Notes: generated by a model from the sequence alone, not told the origin. A stretch of 39,955 nt of DNA from Chitinophagaceae bacterium (GCA_007695095.1 REEL01000081.1:1-39955), one strand, 5' to 3'; shown: positions 25,438-33,314, counted from the first letter of the stretch. Made by a program: numbers and translations.

Positions 25438-25743
25438 TCAATAAATAAACGGATTTCTGCTTGTATGTCTTAACCTTAAAATGTAAATAAACTCAGTCTG
25501 TACTTTGTAAGAAATGCGATAACTGTAAATTTCATAAGCTTTGTAACTCCCATCATTATTTATTTTAAAACGGTCTATAGGATGTATATCAGGATAAAAA
25601 GCGAGTGCACGTGTAGAATCTAATATTGACTTAATTACTTTCTCAGCTTCGTTCATGTTATCCCCAGCAATAAATGTAAAAATTTCTTTGAGAGCTTCTT
25701 TAGCTTTTGTATCCCAAACAATTTTTAATCCTTTTTTTTCCAT
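25438..25743 (-). CDS. RelE/ParE-family type II toxin
   Basis: 101-residue toxin-like protein. The layout matches the ParE/RelE superfamily: KIVWDTKAKEALKEIFTFIA (beta strand then helix), a second helix MNEAEKVIKSILDSTRALAFYP, then DRFKINNDGSYKAYEIYSYRISYKV and IYILRLRHTSRNPFIY, with Arg and Tyr positions typical of this fold. RelE members cut mRNA on the ribosome and ParE members poison gyrase; the sequence does not show which applies here. Its start overlaps the antitoxin end by 19 bp, as in coupled TA operons. The pair sits between two direct RAYT copies, suggesting a mobile or accessory cassette. Confidence 0.88.
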   Translation of the reverse strand: MEKKGLKIVWDTKAKEALKEIFTFIAGDNMNEAEKVIKSILDSTRALAFYPDIHPIDRFKINNDGSYKAYEIYSYRISYKVQTEFIYILRLRHTSRNPFIY

Positions 25744-25940
25744 TTTTTTGCTTCTTCCTCTAATACATCTTGTGTAGTGAATTTACCGGAAGTGATGCGA
25801 TTTTCAGCTTCGTCAATTTCATTATTATAAGTATCAGATGCGTGTTTTGACAACAACTTTTTTACTTCAGCCAATAAGGTTTCATCATTGGTTTGCAACA
25901 GTTGCTGCATCAACTCTAATTTAATTGCTTTAACATCCAT
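25725..25940 (-). CDS. Antitoxin of the RelE/ParE-type pair
   Basis: 71-residue acidic protein (MDVKAIKLELMQQLLQTNDE ... SGKFTTQDVLEEEAKKW) of the kind found next to ParE/RelE toxins in Bacteroidota. The N-terminal helices may form the dimer and the C-terminal EEEAKKW helix may bind the toxin. No classical ribbon-helix-helix or AbrB motif is obvious. It is encoded first, overlapping the toxin gene by 19 bp. Neutralisation of the neighbour toxin is inferred from gene order and size. Confidence 0.8.
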   Translation of the reverse strand: MDVKAIKLELMQQLLQTNDETLLAEVKKLLSKHASDTYNNEIDEAENRITSGKFTTQDVLEEEAKKWKKKD

Positions 25941-26061
25941 AAAGGAAATTTTAAATTATAAAACGTAAATGTACTGTCAAAAGTTTGATATCCAATGTCC
26001 ATTTCAAAAAAGTGGCTTTTGCTTATCATTTTTCATGAATTTAATAGGCATTTTAAAACAC

Positions 26062-26100
26062 TGTCCTGTTCGTATTACCCAAACTCATACGAACAAGACA
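26062..26100. repeat. 14-bp inverted repeat upstream of the TA pair
   Basis: Arms TGTCCTGTTCGTAT (26062-26075) and ATACGAACAAGACA (26087-26100) pair at 13 of 14 positions around an 11-nt loop (TACCCAAACTC). It starts about 120 bp upstream of the antitoxin start on the minus strand. No T-run follows, so a terminator is unlikely. It could be an operator, the hairpin of a mobile element or the site of one. Its role is unknown. Confidence 0.6.
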
Positions 26101-26187
26101 TGATAAGGGGTAAAAAAATCATAGTGCAAAGAATTTTATGAATTCTAACCCCCTTTGTTCGTAGTTTCATCTCAAAAAAATGCAGCT

Positions 26188-26211
26188 GTCCGTAGTTTTT
26201 TTACTACGGAC
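26188..26211. repeat. 9-bp hairpin with T6 loop
   Basis: GTCCGTAGT (26188-26196), six T, then ACTACGGAC (26203-26211). It lies about 45 bp upstream of the transposase remnant of copy 2 and may belong to the same decayed element. A similar start GTTCGTAGTTT occurs at 26157-26167. Confidence 0.5.
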
Positions 26212-26255
26212 TTGGGTATTTAGCAACCCAATTTTTTCTGTCGTAGGATCCTCTA

Positions 26256-26615
26256 ATGCAATTATTGGAATTGAGGATAATGAATATAATAAACAACAAC
26301 GTGAATCACATTGTAGAGACGCAATGCATTGCGTCTCTACACAATCCAACGCGTTCCCCGCGTCATCGAAACCATCAAAAAACCAATTTGGTCCACAATC
26401 AAAAAAAAAAATTAGCATCCATTGTTCGTGGATTCAAATCGGCCGTAACAATACAGGCGAGAATTATTGAACCTGATTTCGCAAGGCAATCCCGATTTCA
26501 TGACCATATTATTCGCGATAAAATATCCTATTGTCGGTTTGCACAATACATAAAAAACAACCCCGCTAATTGGGCAGAGGATAGCTTTAACCCTTCTAAT
26601 CAAAACAACAAATAA
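26256..26615 (+). pseudogene. RAYT (Y1/IS200-like REP-associated) transposase remnant, copy 2
   Basis: An open frame of 119 codons with the C-terminal half of a RAYT: LASIVRGFKSAVTIQARIIE, DFARQSRFHDHIIRDK and QYIKNNPANWAEDSF, keeping the Tyr in the YIxxNP motif that is the likely nucleophile position in this family. The N-terminal half with the PNHxH (HUH) motif is absent; another frame just upstream reads AIIGIEDNEYNKQQ, which looks like its frameshifted end. The palindrome 26312-26341 is translated in frame as IVETQCIASLH. Poly-A at 26400-26410 is a likely frameshift site because the linker FGPQSKKK reads in a different frame. Not functional as it stands. Confidence 0.7.
26312..26341. repeat. 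Perfect 30-bp palindrome within RAYT copy 2
   Basis: Arm TGTAGAGACGCAATG followed directly by its reverse complement (centre between 26326 and 26327). It shares the outer TAGAGACG/CGTCTCTA with the 34-bp palindrome at 24849-24882, but the inner core differs (GCAATGCATTGC here, TTGCATGCAA there) while remaining fully self-complementary. Confidence 0.85.
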
Positions 26616-26766
26616 ATAAAAAAATAGGATAGAAACTTTACTGCCTTTTGTTTTGAAGAACGGTAAAAAGAAAACGGCAAAAAGGAAAATTTTATGCCGG
26701 ATTTTTTTTGAATAACCCTAACTGTTTGTAATGCCCTCACTATGAATAAGACATAATATGTTAAAG

Positions 26767-26792
26767 GTGGTTGGTGGAATAACACCAACCAC
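26767..26792. repeat. Terminal hairpin of RAYT element copy 2
   Basis: Identical to the hairpin at 25307-25332 (10-bp perfect stem, GAATAA loop) and at the same distance from the shared right boundary of the element. Confidence 0.7.
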
Positions 26793-27077
26793 GGCGGGAA
26801 AATAACAAGATTAAATTGCTTTGCTTTACTTCTCTAACACTCTCTCCATAATACCCTCACGGCACGCCCAAAAACGAAAACCACATTTAACAATCCACAA
26901 AACCCTGCATAGTACATAATCAATCTAAAATAAGTTGAGGCTGCATTAGCCTTATAATTGTCGCTAATCATAACACTAAAAATGTTTAAACCCTCAATAG
27001 CGATTAACAAAAGTTAAAATATGTAGTTATAAAGAATATAAAAATATAAATATGCTACATATTTGACAAAAAAAATA

Positions 27078-27085
27078 TATTTTTG
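27078..27085 (+). promoter_or_regulatory. Possible -7 box for the Pif1-like helicase gene
   Basis: TATTTTTG fits TAnnTTTG. The nearest TTTG (27062-27065) is only 12 bp upstream, too close for a normal -33 element, so the call is weak. It would give a leader of about 85 nt. Confidence 0.35.
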
Positions 27086-27178
27086 TGTTAAGAGGTTTGT
27101 TTAAATTGAGAACAGAAAACTAACTGCTCTGCAGATTTCTGAATTGAATAGTGAGTACTCATAAAAAAACAAGAATAT

Positions 27179-29392
27179 ATGGAAGGTGTTATAGAAGAAA
27201 CAAAAATTGCGGCAATAGCAGCCCGTTTTATTAATAGTACCGGCCGACATGTTTTTCTTACAGGTAAGGCCGGAACGGGTAAGACTACTTTTTTAAAGCA
27301 AATTGTACATAAAACATACAAAAAAACTATTATCGTTGCCCCAACCGGTATAGCAGCTTTAAATGCCGGTGGAGTGACGATTCATTCACTTTTTCAATTG
27401 CCTTTAGGTGCTTTTCTGCCGGTAGACAATCAATTTGCTTTTAATGAAAATATTAAAATTAACACACCCTCAGGCTTACACAGAAACCACCGAATGCAAA
27501 GCAAAAAGAGGAGAATGCTGCAAGAGCTTGAATTGCTTATAATTGATGAGGTGAGTATGCTGAGAGCAGATTTGTTGGATGCTATAGATGCTGTCTTGAG
27601 AAGAGTTCGTAGAAAAAATACTTTGCCTTTCGGAGGTGTTCAGGTTTTGTTTATTGGAGATTTATTGCAACTGCCACCTGTAATTCAAAATGAAGAATGG
27701 GAAATTCTAAAAAACTATTACGATACATTGTATTTTTTTGATGCACTGGCATTAAAAAAAGACCCTCCGGTATATATTGAGCTCGATAAAATTTTCCGGC
27801 AAGCAGATGAAACTTTTATTCGTATACTGAATAATCTGCGTAATAATGAAGTTACGGAAGATGATTACGAAATTCTTAACAGTCATTACCGACCGGATTT
27901 TAAGCCCGCTAAAAATGAACATTATATTCAGCTGACTACACACAATGCAAAGGCCGACAATTTAAACCGGATTTCATTAAAAGAAATAAACCAACCGTCT
28001 TTTTTTTATAAAGCTTCAATCACCGGTGAATTTAGCGAATATGCTTACCCGGTGGAGGAAAATCTGGAGCTCAAAGAAGGTGCTCAGGTTATGTTTATTA
28101 AAAATGACCCTTCCGGACAAGGCAAATTTTACAATGGCAAGATAGGAACTATAGCATCATTAGATAGTTCTGAAATTTATGTAAAATTTAATGACGGAAC
28201 AGATCCGGTAGTTGTAGAAAAGTATAGCTGGGAAAATATTCGTTATTCAATGAATCAGACTACTAACGAAATTGAAGAAGAAGTGAAAGGTACATTTTCA
28301 CAATTTCCCATAAAATTAGCCTGGGCAATTACCATCCACAAAAGTCAGGGGCTTACTTTTGAAAAGGCTATAATAGATATAGGCCGAGCTTTTGCTCCCG
28401 GACAAGTATACGTGGCTTTGTCAAGATTGCGTTCACTTTCGGGACTGGTTTTGTCTACACCTGTAAATTACAACAGTCTGCAGATTGATGATAATATAAA
28501 AAAGTATTCAGAGGAAAAGCCCAGTGAGAAACAGTTGAACCACATTTTTAAAGAATCTACTGATGCTTTTTTTCAAAAATACATACTTCAGTGTTTTGAT
28601 TTTTCTGAACTGAGCTTTGCGGTTAACCAACATGCACAATCTTATGATAAAGAAGCTAATCGTTCAGTAAAACAAGATTTTCATGAATGGGCATTAAACC
28701 TGCAAGCTGAATTGAGAGAAGAAGTAAAGGTTGCCAATAAGTTTAAAAGGCAATTGGAAAATATTTTTACTGAGGATAATTATTTACCATTATTAACAGA
28801 AAGAGTTTCGGCCGCCTACAACCATTTTACAGGAGTTTTAAACAGCTTTTCAGCTAAAATTAAAGACCATATCAATTCGCTGAAAAACAAAGCCCGGGTA
28901 AAAAGCTATCTGAACGAGCTAAAAGAGCTGGATGCCGTTTTTTATAAGCAACACCAATCTGTTCACAAAGCTTTATCTATGTGCAAGACTATAAGTACTA
29001 ATCATCAACCGGATAATGAATCGATACATACCCGTGAACTGGATGAAAATCGAAAGAAATCAGAGGTGAAAATTAAATCCGGAAAACCTAAAAAAGGAGA
29101 GAGCCGGGAATTAAGTTTCAATTTATATAAGTCAAATAATTCAATTGAAGAAACAGCTAAAGAACGAGGGCTTGCCATTACAACTATAGAAGGCCACCTT
29201 TCTTATTACGTAAGCGAAGGTAAACTTGATGTACTTGATTTTTTATCAAAAGAAAAGCTAAACAATATCCTCAAAGCCTCTGAGACCTTAGAAACGGAGA
29301 TGCTCAATGAGATTAAGCAACATTTAGGCGATGAATACACATATACGGATTTGCGTTTTGCTATAGCATATAAAAAAACAGCATCAAACTAA
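27179..29392 (+). CDS. Pif1/RecD-like SF1B helicase with C-terminal HTH domain
   Basis: 737-residue helicase. The N-terminal AAA/SF1 core has Walker A GKAGTGKTTFL (about 29-39), VAPTGIAALNAGGVTIHSLF, Walker B LIIDEVSMLRADLLD (about 120-134), motif III FIGDLLQLPPV and the C-terminal motifs AITIHKSQGLTFEKAIIDIG and GQVYVALSRLRSLSGL, all typical of Pif1/RecD2-type 5'-3' DNA helicases. A long charged helical region (about 440-640) leads to an HTH-like C-terminus (SIEETAKERGLAITTIEGHL), as found at the end of some RecQ and Bacteroidota AAA helicases. It probably acts in replication or repair; the precise role is unknown. It lies downstream of the RAYT/TA block. Confidence 0.9.
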   Translation: MEGVIEETKIAAIAARFINSTGRHVFLTGKAGTGKTTFLKQIVHKTYKKTIIVAPTGIAALNAGGVTIHSLFQLPLGAFLPVDNQFAFNENIKINTPSGLHRNHRMQSKKRRMLQELELLIIDEVSMLRADLLDAIDAVLRRVRRKNTLPFGGVQVLFIGDLLQLPPVIQNEEWEILKNYYDTLYFFDALALKKDPPVYIELDKIFRQADETFIRILNNLRNNEVTEDDYEILNSHYRPDFKPAKNEHYIQLTTHNAKADNLNRISLKEINQPSFFYKASITGEFSEYAYPVEENLELKEGAQVMFIKNDPSGQGKFYNGKIGTIASLDSSEIYVKFNDGTDPVVVEKYSWENIRYSMNQTTNEIEEEVKGTFSQFPIKLAWAITIHKSQGLTFEKAIIDIGRAFAPGQVYVALSRLRSLSGLVLSTPVNYNSLQIDDNIKKYSEEKPSEKQLNHIFKESTDAFFQKYILQCFDFSELSFAVNQHAQSYDKEANRSVKQDFHEWALNLQAELREEVKVANKFKRQLENIFTEDNYLPLLTERVSAAYNHFTGVLNSFSAKIKDHINSLKNKARVKSYLNELKELDAVFYKQHQSVHKALSMCKTISTNHQPDNESIHTRELDENRKKSEVKIKSGKPKKGESRELSFNLYKSNNSIEETAKERGLAITTIEGHLSYYVSEGKLDVLDFLSKEKLNNILKASETLETEMLNEIKQHLGDEYTYTDLRFAIAYKKTASN

Positions 29393-29430
29393 AATGTTAA
29401 ATGCTGTCTAAATATTCATCGAAAAATTTG

Positions 29431-29504
<74 letters not shown>

Positions 29505-29567
29505 TGGCGAATGCAAAAATAAATAATTCAGGCATAGAATTCCCTTTTTTTGTAAAAATCATTTTAT

Positions 29568-30203
29568 TTACCATTCTTTTGGATTGTCTTTCCATTTTTT
29601 TAAATATGCTGCATCGGTTTCTGTTAAATAGTTCATAGTCGTAGCCACCCTAAGCAGTATGTCATAATTTGTCAAACTGTAATATGGAATCCCGGCTTTT
29701 TTAAATAGCTCCCCGGCATCATTAAATCCGTAAGTAAAAATAGATGCTAACCCAACAACGTCTGCACCACTTTCTAATAATGCCTTAACAGCATTAAAGC
29801 TGCTTTTTCCGGTTGAAACCAAGTCTTCAATAACAAATACTTTTTTGCCTTCTTTCAATTCACCTTCAATTTGGTTTTTAAGTCCATGGCCTTTGGGTTC
29901 AGGACGCACATAGCAAAAAGGCAATTGCAGTTTTTCCGCTACCAATAATCCGTGCGCAATTCCTCCGGTAGCAACTCCCGCAATCACATCCGGTGAAGAT
30001 TCGGAGGATTGTATAATTTCAGAAAAGTTTTTAGCAATCATCTCTCTCAGTTCAGGATAAGCTAACGTTTTTCGATTGTCACAATAAATAGGACTTTTAA
30101 GCCCGGAGGCCCAGATGAAAGGCTTGTTTACAGAAAGTTCAACAGCTTTAATTTTTAATAACTCAGCCGCAATTTCTTTTTCTTTCTTTTCTATATCACT
30201 CAT
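29568..30203 (-). CDS. pyrE: Orotate phosphoribosyltransferase
   Basis: 211-residue enzyme that makes OMP from orotate and PRPP in pyrimidine synthesis. The PRPP loop KVFVIEDLVSTGKSSFNAVK is intact (Asp-Leu-Val-Ser-Thr-Gly), with GVATGGIAHGLLVAEKLQLP upstream and the substrate region WASGLKSPIYCDNRKTLAYP at the N-terminus. The open frame starts at a TTG (30206) followed directly by ATG at 30203; the ATG is preferred. It is divergent from the Nudix gene, with 44 bp between starts. Confidence 0.96.
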   Translation of the reverse strand: MSDIEKKEKEIAAELLKIKAVELSVNKPFIWASGLKSPIYCDNRKTLAYPELREMIAKNFSEIIQSSESSPDVIAGVATGGIAHGLLVAEKLQLPFCYVRPEPKGHGLKNQIEGELKEGKKVFVIEDLVSTGKSSFNAVKALLESGADVVGLASIFTYGFNDAGELFKKAGIPYYSLTNYDILLRVATTMNYLTETDAAYLKKWKDNPKEW

Positions 30204-30247
30204 CAATCTGTATATTTTTATAACTTAGCTAATTTGAAATTCAGATT

Positions 30248-30865
30248 ATGCAAAAGTATGAAATCTTTCATGGTCATACACGATTTGTTCTATGCACTGA
30301 GGAAATATTCAGGGGTTTAGATGCAGAGACTAACAGGCAGAGTTCTTTGTTTAGCATGGATAAAGCAAATGCCTTTTTTTCTACAGAAAACAATGTCGTT
30401 AATGATTACGTGCTGATAAGTGAAAATCCTGAACGCGATTGGAATTTATTGGTAAAAGAACTTTTTAAAGTTATAGAAGCGGCCGGAGGTTTAGTGAAAA
30501 ACAGTAAAGATGAAATTCTTTTAATTTTTCGATTGGGCTGTTGGGATTTGCCTAAAGGGAAAATAGATCCGGGTGAAACTGACAGGGACGCTGCAATCCG
30601 GGAAGTAGAGGAAGAGACAGGGGCAAAGATTAAAAATTTAAAGCAGTTATTTGCTACAACTTATCATACATACAGACTCAATGGGGATTTAATTCTAAAA
30701 AAATCACTCTGGTACTTAATGGAAGCTGAAGACCTGGAGGAATTGATACCCCAAACTGCTGAAAATATTGATGTGGCTTGTTGGTGTCCTCCGGAAAAAA
30801 TTCAGGAAAAGTATAATAATATGTACCCTTCGGTTAAAACAGTTTTGGAAAAATACTTTGATTAA
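30248..30865 (+). CDS. Nudix hydrolase family protein
   Basis: 205-residue protein with the Nudix box GCWDLPKGKIDPGETDRDAAIREVEEETGA (about 97-126) matching GX5EX7REUXEEXGU, so a nucleoside-diphosphate-linked substrate is likely. The first 75 residues (sequence from MQKYEIFHGHTRFVL to NPERDWNLL) form an extra N-terminal region not part of the Nudix fold. C-terminal residues after the box are usual for ADP-ribose/NTP-type members, but the substrate cannot be named. It is followed by rpmE2 with its own promoter. Confidence 0.9.
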   Translation: MQKYEIFHGHTRFVLCTEEIFRGLDAETNRQSSLFSMDKANAFFSTENNVVNDYVLISENPERDWNLLVKELFKVIEAAGGLVKNSKDEILLIFRLGCWDLPKGKIDPGETDRDAAIREVEEETGAKIKNLKQLFATTYHTYRLNGDLILKKSLWYLMEAEDLEELIPQTAENIDVACWCPPEKIQEKYNNMYPSVKTVLEKYFD

Positions 30866-30886
30866 TGCAATAAATTGGATTTTTTC

Positions 30887-30917
30887 TTTGTTATTTTTTA
30901 AATAATAACTACTTTTG
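30887..30917 (+). promoter_or_regulatory. Consensus promoter of rpmE2
   Basis: TTTG at 30887-30890, a 19-bp spacer, TACTTTTG at 30910-30917: an exact TTTG-N19-TAnnTTTG match. The expected start is near 30924, 16 nt before the ATG at 30940. Confidence 0.85.
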
Positions 30918-30939
30918 CATTTCAAAATTTAGTAAAAAG

Positions 30940-31188
30940 ATGAGAAAAGAAATACATCCGGAAAATTACAGATTAGTTGTCTTCAAAGATATTTCTTGTG
31001 GAGAAGCTTTTTTATCACGTTCAACTGCTCCTTCGAGAGAAACAGTTACCTGGGAAGATGGAAATGAGTATCCATTGATTAAATTAGATATTTCTAATAA
31101 GTCGCACCCTTTTTATACCGGTAAGATGAAGTTTGTTGATACTGCCGGAAGAATTGAAAAATTCCAAAAGAAATATTCCAAGAAGTAA
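30940..31188 (+). CDS. rpmE2: 50S ribosomal protein L31 type B
   Basis: 82-residue L31. The N-terminus [20 protein letters not shown] and the middle stretch [20 protein letters not shown] are typical of the type B (zinc-independent) form: only one Cys is present, so the zinc-binding Cys set of type A L31 is missing. It is monocistronic, with a consensus promoter upstream and an intrinsic terminator at 31210-31241. No type A copy is seen in the window. Confidence 0.95.
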   Translation: MRKEIHPENYRLVVFKDISCGEAFLSRSTAPSRETVTWEDGNEYPLIKLDISNKSHPFYTGKMKFVDTAGRIEKFQKKYSKK

Positions 31189-31209
31189 TTCTTTCAAAAT
31201 ATTTATATC

Positions 31210-31241
31210 AAAGCCTCTTTTTTAAAAGGGGCTTTTTTTTT
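31210..31241 (+). terminator. Intrinsic terminator after rpmE2
   Basis: Arms AAAGCCTCTTTT and AAAAGGGGCTTT pair with one G-T, and the stem runs into a run of nine T (31233-31241). Confidence 0.9.
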
Positions 31242-31349
31242 GCTGTTATTTTTTAAAAGAATACAAAGATTTCATTACTATTGAAACATAATTAAGAATG
31301 TTTATTTTAGCATGCTGAAAGAATGCATATTCGATATTAAAACCAATCT

Positions 31350-32519
31350 ATGAAACAGCTTTTATTATTTGATGGAACTGAGAGAAAAAAGCTACTGCCC
31401 TTTACTTTTGCGCGTTCAGTATCAAGCATCAGAACCGGTATATATACCATAAAGGAAAAGTGGGAAAAAATCAGTAATGTGGAGGTTTTTACAAAAACAG
31501 AAGATTATCTGCAAAACAAATATCCATTAAATCTAAAAGGTGAGACTCTTTATATAAACGGCAGTATTTTACCCGATAAATCTCTCTGGGATTCAATTCA
31601 GCAACTGGATTTGTATGAGGGCATAATGATTAATAATGAAAAATTAATCTTCCTTACAGACAATCATGATTCAAATATTGAAAGCATTAAAAATTGGAAA
31701 AACTATACTTCTCCGGTTTTAAAAATTGAAAATTTATGGGATATTTTCGTGCTTAATGGAAAAGCCATTGAACAAGATATATCTTTATTTCATCAGAATT
31801 TCAGTGAAAATAATTTGCCCGGCGTTCAGCTAAGCGGAAAACATCCATTAATAGTAGAAGAGGGTGGAATTGTAAGAGCATTTTCCATTAATACAGAGGC
31901 GGGGCCGGTTTTTATAGGGAAAAATGCAGAAATAATGGAAGGTGCGCTTATTCGCGGTCCATTTGCCTTGCTAGAAAAGGCTGTTGTGAAAATGGGTGCA
32001 AAAATTTATGGAGCAACTACTGTGGGCCCGCATTCTAAAGTAGGGGGAGAGTTAAACAATGTGATAATACAGGCTTATTCAAATAAAGCACACGACGGGT
32101 TTTTAGGAAATTCCGTCATTGGAGAATGGTGTAATTTGGGTGCAGATACAAATTGTTCAAATTTGAAAAATAATTACGGAAACGTGAGTATATGGTCATA
32201 TGAGGAGAAAAAAATGATTGATACAAAAATGCAGTTTTGCGGATTATTTATGGGAGACCATTCCAAATGCGGCATAAATACTATGTTCAATACCGGTACT
32301 GTTGTAGGTTTTTCGGCAAATATTTTTGGCGGAGGATTCCCGGAGAAGTTTTTACCCTCATATTCTTGGGGTGGAATAGGAGGATTTTCAGAGTATAATC
32401 CTGAAAAAGCCTTTGAAACCATGAAAATAGTTATGAGTAGAAGAAATATAAGCTTCACAGAATCAGATAAAGACATTTTTTTAAATATATTTGAGCAAAC
32501 AAAAATAAATAGGAGCTAA
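31350..32519 (+). CDS. GlmU-like sugar nucleotidyltransferase/acetyltransferase (Bacteroidota type)
   Basis: 389-residue protein. The N-terminal half (about 1-150) is a divergent nucleotidyltransferase-like domain (MKQLLLFDGTERKKLLPFTF, an atypical start lacking the LAAGxGxR signature). The C-terminal half is a left-handed beta-helix of hexapeptide repeats (VFIGKNAEIMEGALIRGPF, KIYGATTVGPHSKVGGEL, GEWCNLGADTNCSNL and the Trp-rich end). This matches the alternative GlmU family of Bacteroidetes, thought to make UDP-N-acetylglucosamine. The role is inferred from family resemblance, not shown here. It precedes tpiA by 9 bp, so they are probably cotranscribed. Confidence 0.85.
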   Translation: MKQLLLFDGTERKKLLPFTFARSVSSIRTGIYTIKEKWEKISNVEVFTKTEDYLQNKYPLNLKGETLYINGSILPDKSLWDSIQQLDLYEGIMINNEKLIFLTDNHDSNIESIKNWKNYTSPVLKIENLWDIFVLNGKAIEQDISLFHQNFSENNLPGVQLSGKHPLIVEEGGIVRAFSINTEAGPVFIGKNAEIMEGALIRGPFALLEKAVVKMGAKIYGATTVGPHSKVGGELNNVIIQAYSNKAHDGFLGNSVIGEWCNLGADTNCSNLKNNYGNVSIWSYEEKKMIDTKMQFCGLFMGDHSKCGINTMFNTGTVVGFSANIFGGGFPEKFLPSYSWGGIGGFSEYNPEKAFETMKIVMSRRNISFTESDKDIFLNIFEQTKINRS

Positions 32520-32528
32520 ATTAATTTT

Positions 32529-33302
32529 ATGCGAAAAAAGATACTTGCGGCAAACTGGAAAATGAATTTGTTGAAAAAACAGGCAGTGAATTTCATAGAA
32601 GATTTTCTGAAAGATGAAAACAGCAATTTGATAAAAGGGGAAATAGTAATTTTTCCGGCTTTTCCATATATAGACTCATTGAGCAAACAATGCGCCGGTT
32701 CCGGGCTGAAAATCGGAGCTCAGAATATTGCTTCTTTTAAATCCGGTGCTTATACGGGAGAAGTTTCAGCAGAAATGTTAAAAGATTCAGGTGCTGAATA
32801 TGTCTTAATCGGTCATTCAGAACGAAGATCTCTTTTTCATGAAAAAAGTGAAGATCTTATACAGAAGATTCAACAGGCAATTACAAACAATTTAAAAGTA
32901 ATTTTTTGTTTTGGAGAACAAAAGGATGAAAGAGAAAAATCCGTACATTTCGATATAGTAGCCGAACAACTGAAATCAGTTTTGTCGAATTTTGAAGGTG
33001 AAGAAGTAGCTGATTTTGTATTGGCCTATGAGCCGGTTTGGGCTATAGGTACAGGATTGACAGCTTCTCCCGCGCAAGCCGGTGAAATGCATACTTTCAT
33101 AAGAAAATGGCTGATGCAAACATATGGCAATGCAGTATCTGAAAATGTTTCTATACTTTATGGAGGAAGTTGCAAACCGGATAATGCTGAATCTTTATTT
33201 AGTCAAAAAGATGTAGACGGTGGTTTGATTGGCGGGGCTTCTTTAAAGGCAGAAAGCTTTATTGCTTTAAAAAATATTCTATTTCAAAAGAAGGAAGCAT
33301 AA
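32529..33302 (+). CDS. tpiA: Triosephosphate isomerase
   Basis: 257-residue (beta/alpha)8 isomerase interconverting DHAP and glyceraldehyde-3-phosphate in glycolysis. AANWKMNLL holds the catalytic Lys, YVLIGHSERRSLF the His electrophile, YEPVWAIGTG the catalytic Glu with the flexible loop 6, and ILYGGSC plus GGLIGGASL bind the phosphate. All key residues are intact. It sits between the GlmU-like gene (9 bp) and prmA (12 bp). Confidence 0.98.
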   Translation: MRKKILAANWKMNLLKKQAVNFIEDFLKDENSNLIKGEIVIFPAFPYIDSLSKQCAGSGLKIGAQNIASFKSGAYTGEVSAEMLKDSGAEYVLIGHSERRSLFHEKSEDLIQKIQQAITNNLKVIFCFGEQKDEREKSVHFDIVAEQLKSVLSNFEGEEVADFVLAYEPVWAIGTGLTASPAQAGEMHTFIRKWLMQTYGNAVSENVSILYGGSCKPDNAESLFSQKDVDGGLIGGASLKAESFIALKNILFQKKEA

Positions 33303-33314
33303 TCCCTATATGAA

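Larger units (their letters stand above)
26312..26803 (+). mobile_element. Decayed REP-associated (IS200-like, Y1) element, copy 2
   Basis: Direct repeat of 24849-25343 (about 490 bp). The 3' non-coding parts match best, for example the stretches around 26620-26680 versus 25160-25220. It ends at 26803 after the same hairpin (26767-26792). Together the two copies bracket the toxin-antitoxin genes. Confidence 0.7.
25941..27178. other. Accessory intergenic region with hairpins and RAYT copy 2
   Basis: 1238 bp with no intact gene. It holds a hairpin at 26062-26100, another at 26188-26211, RAYT copy 2 (26256-26803) and an AT-rich leader with a -7-like box at 27078-27085. The parts 25941-26061, 26101-26187 and 26816-27060 show nothing I can name. 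Confidence 0.7.

Noticed and set aside
25941-25990. TTTG-N19-TAATTTAA as the TA promoter
   Set aside because: The -7 part lacks the final TTTG (two mismatches); in such AT-rich DNA this can arise by chance.
27062-27085. TTTG-TATTTTTG as a full promoter
   Set aside because: The spacer is only 12 bp, against the usual 17-23; only the -7 part is kept, as a weak candidate.
30204-30206. TTG start for pyrE
   Set aside because: An ATG follows directly at 30203 and leaves the enzyme at normal length.
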